A DNA stretch of 64,000 nucleotides from VXYL01 sp965203685 (lineage in GTDB: Bacteria > Pseudomonadota > Gammaproteobacteria > Pseudomonadales > Azotimanducaceae), in the NCBI GenBank assembly GCA_965203685.1, contig OZ241908.1, forward strand, positions 3,410,001-3,474,000. The letters are read 5' to 3'. Positions 51,346 through 60,372 of the stretch are shown piece after piece (the stretch's first letter is position 1; each line of letters opens with the position of its first letter). The notes under the pieces are model-generated. The model was not told where the DNA came from. It did not search any database and saw nothing but the letters and a program-made list of their open reading frames with translations. The translations under genes were made by a program, and so were the position numbers.

Positions 51346-51810
51346 ATGGCGATCGAAGAAGGCAAGGCCGCGCCAGCGTTCACGTTGAACGACGCCGACG
51401 GCAATGCGGTATCTCTCAAGGACTTCAAGGGCAAGAACGTCGTCGTCTACTTCTATCCGCGCGACGACACTCCCGGCTGCACCAAGGAGGCCTGCGGCTT
51501 CCGCGACCATTGGCAGGACATCCAGGACGCGGAAACCGTCGTTCTCGGCATCTCCCCGGACTCCGAGGCATCGCACCAGAAGTTCCGCGACAAGTACGAA
51601 CTGCCGTTCACGCTGCTTGCCGATCCCGAGCGCGAGGTGATGACCGAATACGATGCCTACGGCGAAAAGATGATGTACGGCAAGAAGCGCATGGGCGTCA
51701 TCCGCTCGACGGTTTGGGTGGGACCCGACGGCAACGTGGTCAAGCACTGGCGACGCGTCCCGAAGGCTGCGGACCATCCGCTCAAGGTGCTGGAAGCGAT
51801 CACGGGCTAG
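51346..51810 (+). CDS. bcp: Thioredoxin-dependent peroxiredoxin (BCP type)
   Basis: 154 residues. YFYPRDDTPGCTKEACGFRD carries the peroxidatic Cys and the resolving Cys five residues later, as in atypical two-Cys PrxQ/BCP. FTLLADPEREVMTEYDAYGEK is typical. It reduces hydroperoxides in the cytosol. GGAG lies upstream. Confidence 0.92.
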   Translation: MAIEEGKAAPAFTLNDADGNAVSLKDFKGKNVVVYFYPRDDTPGCTKEACGFRDHWQDIQDAETVVLGISPDSEASHQKFRDKYELPFTLLADPEREVMTEYDAYGEKMMYGKKRMGVIRSTVWVGPDGNVVKHWRRVPKAADHPLKVLEAITG

Positions 51811-51825
51811 GCGGGAGCAGGGCCC

Positions 51826-52518
51826 ATGCCGGCGCGCGGGACGAGTCGGTCGTTCCGCGTCGCTGCGGCCGCTCTCGCTGCCGCACCCGTCGGCTTCGCG
51901 GCGGGCGCTTTGCTCGCGGCCCGGCAATTGACAACGCCCGCGGGCGTCGACGGGTTGACGATCCTCGCCCACGGGCTCACCGGTGCCATCGTCGCCGCCC
52001 TCCTGCTGACCATGGCGGCGCTGACTTTGCCGCCGAAGCCCGTGCGGATCGCGACCCTGGTTTTCGCCGGGGCCTCGTTCGCCATCCTTGTCTACATGGT
52101 CCAGGACTTCATCGTCGACCGGGTCGAGCGTGCCCAAGCACGCGACGCGGTCTACCAGGACATGCCGCACTATGAGCTGACTCTCTGGGCCAAGAATCCG
52201 CAGCGCGAGGCGTTCTCTCAGCTTCAGTTCAATTCCAAGACCCGCCGCTACGTGGCCAACCGCCCCGGCGGTTGGCGTTGCGAGGGCACGGGGACCACCA
52301 GCCACGCGGTCGTCGCCTTCGAGGCCATGCAGACCGTGGAACTTGACGCGCGTCCGTCTTGCGACTTGCGGGCGTCTTGGCGCACCATCGGCGAGGCAAC
52401 CGGAGTGGATCGACACGGCTGCATTGGCAACGACAACGCCTTGTTCGCCGCTGCGGACAACATGGTCGAAGCCACCGAGCGGAAGGCGTCCTGTCGGCGC
52501 GCGGACGCAGAGCAGTAA
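51826..52518 (+). CDS. Hypothetical membrane protein with soluble C-terminus
   Basis: 230 residues, unrecognised. Three hydrophobic stretches (about 12-32, 44-66, 73-92) are followed by a 130-residue domain with four Cys (RCEG, SCDL, HGCIG, SCRR), which would suit disulphides in the periplasm. It starts 15 bp after the peroxiredoxin stop and may be co-transcribed. Confidence 0.6.
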   Translation: MPARGTSRSFRVAAAALAAAPVGFAAGALLAARQLTTPAGVDGLTILAHGLTGAIVAALLLTMAALTLPPKPVRIATLVFAGASFAILVYMVQDFIVDRVERAQARDAVYQDMPHYELTLWAKNPQREAFSQLQFNSKTRRYVANRPGGWRCEGTGTTSHAVVAFEAMQTVELDARPSCDLRASWRTIGEATGVDRHGCIGNDNALFAAADNMVEATERKASCRRADAEQ

Positions 52519-52551
52519 CCTTCTTACAGGAAGCCAGACAAGGGGCAACGC

Positions 52552-53787
52552 ATGAAATTCGGCATCTTCTACGAGCACCAGCTACCGCGCGACTGGGGCC
52601 CGGACAGCGAGCACAAGCTGCTGAAAGACTCGCTCACGCAGATCGAGTTGGCCGATGAGCTGGGCTTCGACTATGCGTGGGAGGTCGAGCATCACTTCCT
52701 CGAGGAGTATTCGCACTCCTCGGCACCCGAGGTCTTCCTCGCGGCCGCAAGCCAGCGCACCAAGAACATCCGCCTAGGCCACGGCATCGTGCAGATGACC
52801 ACGAACCACCCGGCCCGGGTCGCCGAGAAGATCGCCACGCTCGACCTGGTCTCCGACGGCCGCGTGGAGTTGGGACTGGGCGAAGGCGCCTCGGTCACCG
52901 AACTGCACCCCTTCAACCTGCGCTTTCGCGACAAGCGCGACGTCTGGGAGGACGCCGTCCGCTGCACGCTGCCGATGTTCTGGAACCACGGCTGGGAATA
53001 CGAGGGCGAGTTCTTCAAGTTCCCGTTGCGCGCGGTCGTGCCGAAGCCTCTCCAGAAGCCGCATCCGCCGCTGTGGGTGGCTTGCTCGCAGTTGGACACC
53101 ATCAAGTACGCCGCGCACCGGGGCATGGGCTCGCTGTGCTTCAAGTTCGTGAGCCTGGACGCCGCGCGCGCCTGGGTGAACGCCTACTACAACACCTTCA
53201 CCCGCGACCTCGAGAAGCTCGAGGACTACCAGACCAACCCGAACATCGCGGTCGTGTCCGGCTTCATGTGCGCTCCCACCGACGAGGAAGCGTGGGCGAA
53301 GGCGGACGGCTGGACCTTTTTCCAGTTCGCGTTGCAGCTCTACAACAAGGAAGGGCCGTTCGAGCCTGGCACCATGAACTTCTGGGACCGCTACCAGGAA
53401 TGGAAGCAGACGCCGGCCGGCCAGAAGCGCTCCGGCAGCGAGCTGATCGGTTCGCCGGACACGATTCGCGAACGCCTCAAGGAACTCGAGAGGTCCAACG
53501 TCGACCAGGTGATCCTGCTCAACCAGGCGGGCAAGAATACGCACGCCGACATCTGCTCGAGCCTCGAACTCTTCGCCCGGGAGGTGATGCCGGAGTTCCA
53601 CGCCCGCCACGGCGAGCAGGAGGCTTGGAAAGCCGCGGTGCTCGCGGGCGAGATCGAACTCGAGGACATCGACACCGAGCCGTTCAACTTCGCCGCCCGC
53701 GGCAAGCCGAACAAGCCCTCGTCCAAGGAAGCGCGCAACATGGTTTCCGGCGTCACCGGGCGGCCGGCGGCGCAGACGGTCGCGTAA
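52552..53787 (+). CDS. LLM-class flavin-dependent monooxygenase
   Basis: 411 residues of the bacterial luciferase family. MKFGIFYEHQLPRDWG, DYAWEVEHHFLEEYSHSSAPE, and RLGHGIVQMTTNHPARVAEK are marks of the FMN-dependent monooxygenase group. The substrate is unknown. It is followed by the NAD-salvage genes 7 bp later. Confidence 0.85.
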   Translation: MKFGIFYEHQLPRDWGPDSEHKLLKDSLTQIELADELGFDYAWEVEHHFLEEYSHSSAPEVFLAAASQRTKNIRLGHGIVQMTTNHPARVAEKIATLDLVSDGRVELGLGEGASVTELHPFNLRFRDKRDVWEDAVRCTLPMFWNHGWEYEGEFFKFPLRAVVPKPLQKPHPPLWVACSQLDTIKYAAHRGMGSLCFKFVSLDAARAWVNAYYNTFTRDLEKLEDYQTNPNIAVVSGFMCAPTDEEAWAKADGWTFFQFALQLYNKEGPFEPGTMNFWDRYQEWKQTPAGQKRSGSELIGSPDTIRERLKELERSNVDQVILLNQAGKNTHADICSSLELFAREVMPEFHARHGEQEAWKAAVLAGEIELEDIDTEPFNFAARGKPNKPSSKEARNMVSGVTGRPAAQTVA

Positions 53788-53794
53788 GGCCTCC

Positions 53795-54865
53795 ATGTCC
53801 GAGGCGCGTCGGGAGCGCCTGCCACCGGAGACCTTCGGCCTGCCGGCAGACGAAATCCGCGCCGGCACGTACTCCGACAAGTACTTCGTGCGTACGCGGG
53901 ACGTTCTGCGCGCAGACGGCAAGCGTCCCCGGGTGCTGATGCAGGTGTTCGGCAAGGCCCACGCCCTGCTCTGCGGCACGGACGAGGCCATCGCGATCCT
54001 CAAATGCGCGAGCGACGACTTCTCGGCACTGACGGTGCACGCGCTGCACGACGGCGAGGTCGTCGAACCCATCGAGACGGTGATGACCATCGAGGGACCG
54101 TACGATGTCTTCGCCAACCTGGAGACGCTCTACCTCGGCGCCCTCGCCCGCGGGACACGGATCGCCACGCAAACCCGCCGTGTGGTCGACGCGGCCGCCC
54201 CGAAGGACGTGCTGTACTTCGCCGCGCGCCACGACCACTACGCCGTGCAAGCAAGCGACGGCTACGCAGCACACATCGGCGGCGCGACGGCGGTCTCCAC
54301 GGATGCGGGAGCGCAGCGCTGGGGCGGCGTTGGCTTCGGCACGGTCCCCCATGCGGCGATCGCCGCGTACGGCGGAGACACCGCGCTCGCGGCAGCCAAG
54401 TTCGCCGAGCACATTCCGGAGACCGTCCAACTCGTCGTACTCGTGGACTTCGAGAACGACAGCGTCAAGACGGCGCTGGAGGTCGCACGCGCCCTAGGAT
54501 CGCGCCTCTACGGCGTTCGCCTCGATACGTCGGGGACACTCGTCGACAAGAGCGTGACGCCGCTCATGGGCCAGTTCGACCCACGCGGCGTCAATGCGCG
54601 ACTCGTGCACAACGTCCGCAACGCACTCGACGATGCCGGCTTCACATCGGTGCGGATCGTCGCCTCCGGTGGCTTCGGCGTCGACAAGGTTCGCGCGTTC
54701 GAGTCAGCGAACGTGCCCGTGGACGCATACGGTGTCGGTTCGTCGCTGGTCGCGAACAACGGCGAGTTCGACTTCACCGCCGACGTGGTGCTGACCGATG
54801 GCAAGCCGAGCGCCAAGGTTGGCCGAACGCTGAGGCCCAATCCCCGTCTGGAGGTCGCGATATGA
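53795..54865 (+). CDS. pncB: Nicotinate phosphoribosyltransferase
   Basis: 356 residues. A type II PRTase of NAD salvage, converting nicotinate and PRPP to nicotinate mononucleotide. The signature regions are the active-site AGTYSDKYFVRTRDVL, GTRIATQTRRVV, and RIVASGGFGVDKVRAF with VDAYGVGSSLV for phosphate binding. It overlaps the nicotinamidase start as ATGA, so the two steps are coupled. Confidence 0.9.
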   Translation: MSEARRERLPPETFGLPADEIRAGTYSDKYFVRTRDVLRADGKRPRVLMQVFGKAHALLCGTDEAIAILKCASDDFSALTVHALHDGEVVEPIETVMTIEGPYDVFANLETLYLGALARGTRIATQTRRVVDAAAPKDVLYFAARHDHYAVQASDGYAAHIGGATAVSTDAGAQRWGGVGFGTVPHAAIAAYGGDTALAAAKFAEHIPETVQLVVLVDFENDSVKTALEVARALGSRLYGVRLDTSGTLVDKSVTPLMGQFDPRGVNARLVHNVRNALDDAGFTSVRIVASGGFGVDKVRAFESANVPVDAYGVGSSLVANNGEFDFTADVVLTDGKPSAKVGRTLRPNPRLEVAI

Positions 54866-55494
54866 CGCGTGTGTTCTGGGATGTCGATACCCAAGTCGAC
54901 TTCATCCACCCCAACGGCAAGCTCTATGTCGCCGGCGCGGAGGCGATCGTTGGCAACCTGGCCGTGCTGACGGATTTCGCTCATTCAAGCGGCATCCGCA
55001 TCGTCGGCAGTTCGGACAGTCACACGCTTAACGACGACGAACTGTCCGACGACCCCGACTTCGTCGACACGTACCCGCCCCACTGCCTCGCCGGAACGCC
55101 GGGCCAGCGACGAATCCCCGAGACCGCGCTACACGACGTGCTCGTGGTCGAGCCGGAAGACGCGTCGGCCGAAGTGCTCAAGCGACTGTCGGGTCACGAC
55201 GGCGACATCCTGTTCCATAAACGCTACTTCGACGTGTTCACGAACCCGAACGTTGGCCCCGTCATCGACGCACTGGCCATCGACGAAGTGGTTCTGTACG
55301 GCGTCGCCCTGGACGTCTGCAACCGCTACGCCGTAGAGGGACTGCTTGAGCGTTACCCGGGCCTGCCGATCACGTTGGTCACCGATGCCGTGCGCGCCAT
55401 CAACGAGGATGCGCGGGACGAGTTGCTCACCGACTGGCAACACCGCAGGGTGAAGTTGACGCGCACCGCGGAAGTCGTCAACGAGGCGGGTTAG
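54862..55494 (+). CDS. pncA: Nicotinamidase / isochorismatase-family hydrolase
   Basis: 210 residues. Catalytic Asp in FWDVDTQVDFI, Lys in LFHKRYFDVF and Cys in YGVALDVCNRYAVEG are all present. It should deaminate nicotinamide to nicotinate for the adjacent pncB product. Its last 110 codons are duplicated at 56625-56963 as part of a longer tandem duplication. Confidence 0.9.
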   Translation: MTRVFWDVDTQVDFIHPNGKLYVAGAEAIVGNLAVLTDFAHSSGIRIVGSSDSHTLNDDELSDDPDFVDTYPPHCLAGTPGQRRIPETALHDVLVVEPEDASAEVLKRLSGHDGDILFHKRYFDVFTNPNVGPVIDALAIDEVVLYGVALDVCNRYAVEGLLERYPGLPITLVTDAVRAINEDARDELLTDWQHRRVKLTRTAEVVNEAG

Positions 55495-56627
55495 CGAGTG
55501 GTACGCGGACGTCCACGTCCGCACCGGGCTTCACAATACTCGAACTTCATAGCCCCTTTGCCGGAGCCGCGACAGAGGTCCGTCGCCACGGAGCAAGTCC
55601 TCAAGAGGCAGGATCGCGAAAGTTGCGGCGTTGTTGCTCAATGCGCGATCAACGTTATCGTGCCAGAGCGCCCAGATACGCGACTCAATCTCAATCCACA
55701 CCTCCGGGCGTGAGGAGAGTCGCCGGCGGCTGCAAACCTCCGTGGCCCGATCCCCTGGATGGGCCCTGATCGACGCCAGGTCGCCTCCGGCCCAGGCTTC
55801 TGCAAGACGCGTCAGCCCCTCGAGCCGGTCATCGAGAGTTTGAAGACGTACCTGTAAACAGGTTTGCTCCGCTCCGGCGGACGTTTCAGCCATCGCGTCG
55901 AGGAGATCCGAGTCCTCCACGCGCTGGGAGATCACCGCTGTCACCTCCTTGAGTCCATGCTTCCGGGCTCGCTTCTGGATTGCCCGGCGAATGGTACGGC
56001 TCCCGCGCTCCAAGCCAGCGGATCGGGCCGCCGAATCGAAAAGTTCCTTCGCTGCCTCGCTGGGCCGCAATCTCCCGAGATCGTCCCGCTTCGGCGCGTA
56101 CAGGAGTTGAGTCTGCAGAAAGAGCTCGTACAGATCCTCTGGCAGCAGGTCGTTGAGCGTTCCGCGGTCCGGGATCTGTCGCATGCGCCTAAACTGCCTG
56201 AGCACCCGCGCCCGTTTCAGCACGTTCAACGGGTCAACCGTGACGACCCAGCCTAAGTAGCTCAGGTACTCGGTGGAGTCTGCCAACACATGCTCGACGA
56301 GTTCCGAACGCCACGGAAGACCAGCGGGCACCCATTCCGGGTAGCCAAGGATCCACAAGGCATGATCGTCCTTCGCGACCTTCCAAATGGGCGGACCAGG
56401 GATCTCTCCCAGGACCAGGACCTCTTCGACGACGTCATCGCTGGTAGGGGACGACCGTGGATCCGCCGCCTCTTGGGCGGCCACTGCCGGCACGGCCGCT
56501 GTGGCCAAAAACAACAGCGTTCTCCACATTGCCGAAGGTTCCTTGGGCTCTACGATGCTCAAACGTCAGACCGACGCCTCTGGTATTGGGTTCGACCCTG
56601 TGGTGCGGCAATCGGGACGCGAATCCG
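55153..56627. repeat. Tandem duplication unit 1 (about 1.47 kb)
   Basis: This unit and the next (56625-58095) align along their length at an offset of 1469-1472 bp. Each contains the 3' half of the nicotinamidase gene and a whole, oppositely oriented TraB/GumN gene with its upstream DNA. The copies differ at many positions, so the event is not recent. Confidence 0.85.
55531..56529 (-). CDS. TraB/GumN-family exported protein, copy 1
   Basis: 332 residues. Signal peptide MWRTLLFLATAAVPAVAAQ. TraB/GumN features are GPPIWKVAKDDHALWILGY near the N-terminus and ATFAILPLEDLLRGDG, RLRQRGYEVRVL at the end. The family is related to Tiki-type metalloproteases; in bacteria the role is unknown. The ATG at 56529 gives the signal peptide; a TTG 11 codons earlier is possible. 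The neighbouring copy at 57000 is a paralogue. Confidence 0.82.
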   Translation of the reverse strand: MWRTLLFLATAAVPAVAAQEAADPRSSPTSDDVVEEVLVLGEIPGPPIWKVAKDDHALWILGYPEWVPAGLPWRSELVEHVLADSTEYLSYLGWVVTVDPLNVLKRARVLRQFRRMRQIPDRGTLNDLLPEDLYELFLQTQLLYAPKRDDLGRLRPSEAAKELFDSAARSAGLERGSRTIRRAIQKRARKHGLKEVTAVISQRVEDSDLLDAMAETSAGAEQTCLQVRLQTLDDRLEGLTRLAEAWAGGDLASIRAHPGDRATEVCSRRRLSSRPEVWIEIESRIWALWHDNVDRALSNNAATFAILPLEDLLRGDGPLSRLRQRGYEVRVL

Positions 56628-56963
56628 GACGATGCGCCGGGTGAAGTGCTTAAGCGACTACGAAGCCACGGCGGCGGCATCCTGTCCCACAAACGCTACT
56701 TCGACGTGTTCACGAACCCGAACGTTGGCCCGGTCGACGCCCTGCCTATCGACGATGTCGTCGTGTACGGCGTCGCCCTCGACGTCTGCAACCGCTACGC
56801 CGTAGAGGGCTTGCTTGAGCGTTGTCCCGGCCTGCCGATCACATTGGTCACCGATGCCGCGCGCGTGATCAACGAGGATGCGCGGGACGAGTTGCTCACC
56901 GACTGGCGACGTCGCGGCGTGAAGTTGATACGTACCGCGGAAGTCGTCGACGAGGCGGGTTGG
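56628..56963 (+). pseudogene. Nicotinamidase 3' fragment
   Basis: The duplicated C-terminal half of pncA: GEVLKRLRSHGGG, SHKRYFDVFTNPNVG, GVALDVCNRYAVEGLL, up to EVVDEAG. It has no start region. The original TAG stop has become TGG (56961-56963), so an open frame would run on to 57182. Lys and Cys of the active site are present but the Asp is missing, so it is not functional as nicotinamidase. Confidence 0.82.
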
Positions 56964-56999
56964 CGAGTGGTCCGCGGACGTCCACGTCCGCACTGGGCT

Positions 57000-57998
57000 T
57001 CACAATACTCGAACTTCATAGCCTCTTTCCCGGAGCCGCGACAGGGGTCCGTCGCCACGGAGCAAATCCGTAAGAGGGAGGATCGCGAAAGTCGCGGCAT
57101 TGTTCCTCAATGCGCGTTCGGCATTGTCGTGCCAGAGCGCCCAGCTACGCGACTCCATCTCGATCCACGCCTCCGGGCGTGAGGCGAGTCGCCGGGGGTT
57201 GCAAACCTCCGTGGCCAGGTCGCCTGGATGGGCCCTAACCGACGCCAGGTCGCCTTCGGCCCAGGCGGCTGCACGACGCCTCAGCCCCTCGAGTCGGGCA
57301 TCTAGACCTTGAAGACGTACCTTCAGACAGGTTTGCTCCGCACCGGCGGACATTTCAGCCATCGAGTCGAGGAGATCCGAGTCCTCCACGCGCTGGGAGA
57401 TCACCGCTGTCACCTCCGTGAGTCCTTGCTTCCGGGCTCGCTTCTGGATTGCCCGGTGAATGGTACGGCTCCCGCGCTCCAAGCCAGCGGATCGGGCCGC
57501 CGAATCGAAGAGTTCCTTCGCTGCCTCGCTGGGCCGCAATCTCCCGAGGCCATCCCGCTTCGGGGCGTACCGGAGTTGAGTCTCCAAGAAGAGCTCGTAC
57601 AGATCGTCTGGCAGCAGGTCGTTAAGGGTCCCGCGGTCCGGGATCTGTCGCATGCGCCTGAACTGCCTGAGCACCCGCGCCACTTTCAGCACGTTCAACG
57701 GGTTACCCGTGATGCTCGCGCCCACGGACGTCAGGTACTCGCTGGAGTCTGCCAACACATGCTCGACGAGTTCCGAACGCCACGAAAGATCAGCAGGCAC
57801 CCATTTCGGGTAGCCGAGGATCCACAAGGCATGATCGTCCTTCGCGACCTTCCAAACTGGGGGACCAGGGATCTCTCCCAGGACCAGGACCTCTTCGACG
57901 ACGTGATCGCTGCTAGGGGACGACCGTGGATCCGCCTCCTCTTGGGCGGCCATTGCCGGCACGACCGCAGTGGCCAAAAACAACAGCGTTTTCCACAT
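57000..57998 (-). CDS. TraB/GumN-family exported protein, copy 2
   Basis: 332 residues, closely similar to copy 1 over the whole length, including the signal peptide (MWKTLLFLATAVVPAMAAQ). Substitutions cluster around residues 85-105 (LTSVGASITGNPLNV against LSYLGWVVTVDPLNV). The frame is intact, so both copies may work. It is convergent with the truncated nicotinamidase copy. Confidence 0.82.
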   Translation of the reverse strand: MWKTLLFLATAVVPAMAAQEEADPRSSPSSDHVVEEVLVLGEIPGPPVWKVAKDDHALWILGYPKWVPADLSWRSELVEHVLADSSEYLTSVGASITGNPLNVLKVARVLRQFRRMRQIPDRGTLNDLLPDDLYELFLETQLRYAPKRDGLGRLRPSEAAKELFDSAARSAGLERGSRTIHRAIQKRARKQGLTEVTAVISQRVEDSDLLDSMAEMSAGAEQTCLKVRLQGLDARLEGLRRRAAAWAEGDLASVRAHPGDLATEVCNPRRLASRPEAWIEMESRSWALWHDNAERALRNNAATFAILPLTDLLRGDGPLSRLRERGYEVRVL

Positions 57999-58261
57999 TG
58001 CCGAAGGCTCCTTGGGCTCTACGATGCTCAAACGTCAGACCGACGCCTCTGGTACTGGTTCAATCCTGTGGTGCGTCAATCGGGACGCGAATCCGCGCAC
58101 CGTAGGGGCTTGCAGCCGCGCGAACGTCTCAGGCGAGGGAAGGCTGACACCGCAAGGACGATTTCCTACGCGATGCCGAGAGATCGTCCATTCCAAGCCT
58201 GGGATGGCGCGCGTATGATGCTCGGCATCTACGCCATGTTTTGCAGGCCATCGGAGATTTC

Positions 58262-58501
58262 GTGGAGCCCGAAAGCTGGACCGTCATCGGAACGGGAATC
58301 GTCATTCTGATCGCAATCGCGGCGTCTAATCGCTCGGTGCGACAAGAGTTCAATACGCGGTTCAAGCACCTCGAAGAGGAAATCAAGCGGATCGACGGGG
58401 ACCTCAAGCGGCTGGAACTTGAGATGCGAGAGCGACTTGCACGGCTGGAAGGTCTGTTTGAAGGCATGCGCGAGACAATCCTGGAACGCACTACCCGGTA
58501 G
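58262..58501 (+). CDS. Small membrane-anchored coiled-coil protein
   Basis: 79 residues. One membrane helix (WTVIGTGIVILIAIAAS) is followed by a coiled coil (RFKHLEEEIKRIDGDLKRLE and on). GTG at 58262 is chosen because CGGAGA lies just upstream; a TTG 7 codons earlier is possible. No family name, but short proteins of this form are common in marine gammaproteobacteria and actinobacteria. Confidence 0.6.
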   Translation: MEPESWTVIGTGIVILIAIAASNRSVRQEFNTRFKHLEEEIKRIDGDLKRLELEMRERLARLEGLFEGMRETILERTTR

Positions 58502-58522
58502 CACACTCAGCGTTGGGTGGCG

Positions 58523-59527
58523 TCAGCGCGCCCCAGGAGCCATCGCTTCGATGATCCGGCCACAATCGACGACGTAGTCCGCCTCCGGAATCGCCACCGG
58601 GAACACCATCGCCGAGTCCACGCCGGCCGCGGCGTACGCCTCGAGGCGTTCGTCGATCTGCTCCGCTTCTCCAACCAGGGTCCGTTCGCGGATCAACGCT
58701 TGCGGGATCGCTTCAAGGGCTCGATCCCGTTCCCTGGCGCGCCAGAGCTTCTGCACTTCCCCACAAGCCTCGCCGAAGCCTTCCCGCGCGAACATGCGCT
58801 CGTAGACCGGCGCCATCACGTAGGTCAGCAATTCGCGCTGATAGCGTTGACGCACGCGTTCGTAGTCATCGGTCACGGTAGCCCGGAAGAACACCATGAG
58901 TTCGAATCCGTCGAGGTCGCGTCCGACGCGCGCCGCGCCCGCCGCCACGCGCTCCTTGGCGTGGGCAACATCGGCCACGGTCACGAAGTTCAGGATCACG
59001 CCGTCGGCAATCTCGCCGGCCAGTTCCAGCATCCGGTCGTTGAGTGCGCCGAGGTAGATCGGCGGCGGCGACTCCGGGGGTGCCAGGAGGGCCGCCCGTC
59101 GATAGCGCCAGCGGCCGGAGTCGGTGGTGATGCGCTCCCCGGCGAGGAGTCGGCGCGTCAAGTCCACGCACTCGCGGGTCAGCGCCAAGGCCGAGTCGCC
59201 CCACGCCGTCGCGTGCCAGTCCTCGACGATGATCGGGGTGCTCGTGCCGAGACCCAAGGTGAATCCGCCGGGTGCGATCTGGCCGATCGCCGCCGCCGAC
59301 ATCGCGAGCAGCATCGGGTTGCGGGTCTGCATCGGCACGATTGCCGTGCCCACGCGACCGGTGGAAAGCCGCGCCGCGACGGCGGCTGCCGTTGAGACCG
59401 CATCTGCGCCAGTCGTTTCCGCTACCCAGAACCCGCCCCAGCCACAACGCTCCGCCAAGAGCGCCAGGTCGATGTTCTCGGGGACCGCCCGTCCGGGCGA
59501 GGCGAGGTCCAGTTGCACATTGGTCAT
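58523..59527 (-). CDS. LLM-class flavin/F420-dependent oxidoreductase
   Basis: 334 residues of the luciferase family, F420-type. WGGFWVAETTGADAVS, GTAIVPMQTRNPMLLAMSAA, FTLGLGTSTPIIVEDWHA and PPIYLGALNDRMLELAGEIADG are typical. The ATG overlaps the PhyH stop as ATGA (59524-59527), so it is the last gene of a three-gene operon. The substrate is unknown. Confidence 0.87.
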   Translation of the reverse strand: MTNVQLDLASPGRAVPENIDLALLAERCGWGGFWVAETTGADAVSTAAAVAARLSTGRVGTAIVPMQTRNPMLLAMSAAAIGQIAPGGFTLGLGTSTPIIVEDWHATAWGDSALALTRECVDLTRRLLAGERITTDSGRWRYRRAALLAPPESPPPIYLGALNDRMLELAGEIADGVILNFVTVADVAHAKERVAAGAARVGRDLDGFELMVFFRATVTDDYERVRQRYQRELLTYVMAPVYERMFAREGFGEACGEVQKLWRARERDRALEAIPQALIRERTLVGEAEQIDERLEAYAAAGVDSAMVFPVAIPEADYVVDCGRIIEAMAPGAR

Positions 59528-60372
59528 GGCCGATTCCCCAGTCTGTGTTGGTAGATGCGCTTGGTGGGACCGAACAGGTAGTCGACCGGTTCGTCCACGT
59601 AGGCCGCGTTGGTGTCGACGCCGCGGCCCTCGAGCGCGGCCTCGCAGCCCCGGCCGAAACGGAGCGTGCGGCCCGATCGTTCGTCGTCACTGGGCGCCGA
59701 GAGAATCAGCGCGATCATGTGGCGCGGGCGGTTTGAGTTGTTCGGAACGCCACGATGCCAAAGCAGGACGTCGCGAATCAGCACGTCCCCCGGAACCGCC
59801 CGCGGATTCTCCGGTGGCCGAATCCGCCGCCGTTCGGACTCCATTTCGCCCGGAACCCCCTGCGGCGCCCCATGCACGGCCACGCGGTGGCTGCCGGGCC
59901 ACAACTCGATCGCGCCGTTGGCGTCGTCCATGCCTCCTGGTGGAATGTTGACGACGACGGCCGAGGTCGCCGGCACCGGCTCGCCGGGCTCGGTGGTGTG
60001 GCGGCCATCCATGTGCAGACGCTGGCGGACGCTTCCGGGGCAGTTCGTATTGCCGTTGTAGAAGGTCAGTTGTGGACGGCCGCCGAAGAGCGCCTCGGCC
60101 ACCGCGTTGACCTGGGCGTTCATGGCAACGTCGCCGAACACATAATCGACGAACGGCGGCGGTCCCTGCTGCAGGTGTCCCCGCTCCCGGGGATTACCGC
60201 CGATGGTCGCGCAGTAGCGCACGAGATCGGCGGTGTCGCGGTCCATCCGGCGCCGCAAGGCGACCAGCGGCGAGGTCGGTATGGCACGCTCGAGGATCAC
60301 GCAGCCGTCTTCGGCGATGGCCTGGGCGGCGCGCTCGGCCTCGTGCGGAGCGAAGCGTTGGATCGTCGGCAT
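59524..60372 (-). CDS. Phytanoyl-CoA dioxygenase-family enzyme
   Basis: 282 residues of the non-haem Fe(II)/2-oxoglutarate PhyH family. The iron ligands are the HxD in RLHMDGRH and the distal His in LLWHRGVPNNS, with Arg nearby for 2-oxoglutarate. The start overlaps the upstream Gfo/Idh stop by one base (TAATG). It probably hydroxylates a small molecule handled by the neighbouring oxidoreductases. Confidence 0.85.
   Translation of the reverse strand: MPTIQRFAPHEAERAAQAIAEDGCVILERAIPTSPLVALRRRMDRDTADLVRYCATIGGNPRERGHLQQGPPPFVDYVFGDVAMNAQVNAVAEALFGGRPQLTFYNGNTNCPGSVRQRLHMDGRHTTEPGEPVPATSAVVVNIPPGGMDDANGAIELWPGSHRVAVHGAPQGVPGEMESERRRIRPPENPRAVPGDVLIRDVLLWHRGVPNNSNRPRHMIALILSAPSDDERSGRTLRFGRGCEAALEGRGVDTNAAYVDEPVDYLFGPTKRIYQHRLGNRP

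Larger units (their letters stand above)
56625..58095. repeat. Tandem duplication unit 2
   Basis: The second copy of the 1.47 kb unit, joined directly to the first near 56625 (GAATCCG junction). One three-base in-frame deletion lies in the nicotinamidase part (GPVID to GPVD). Confidence 0.85.
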
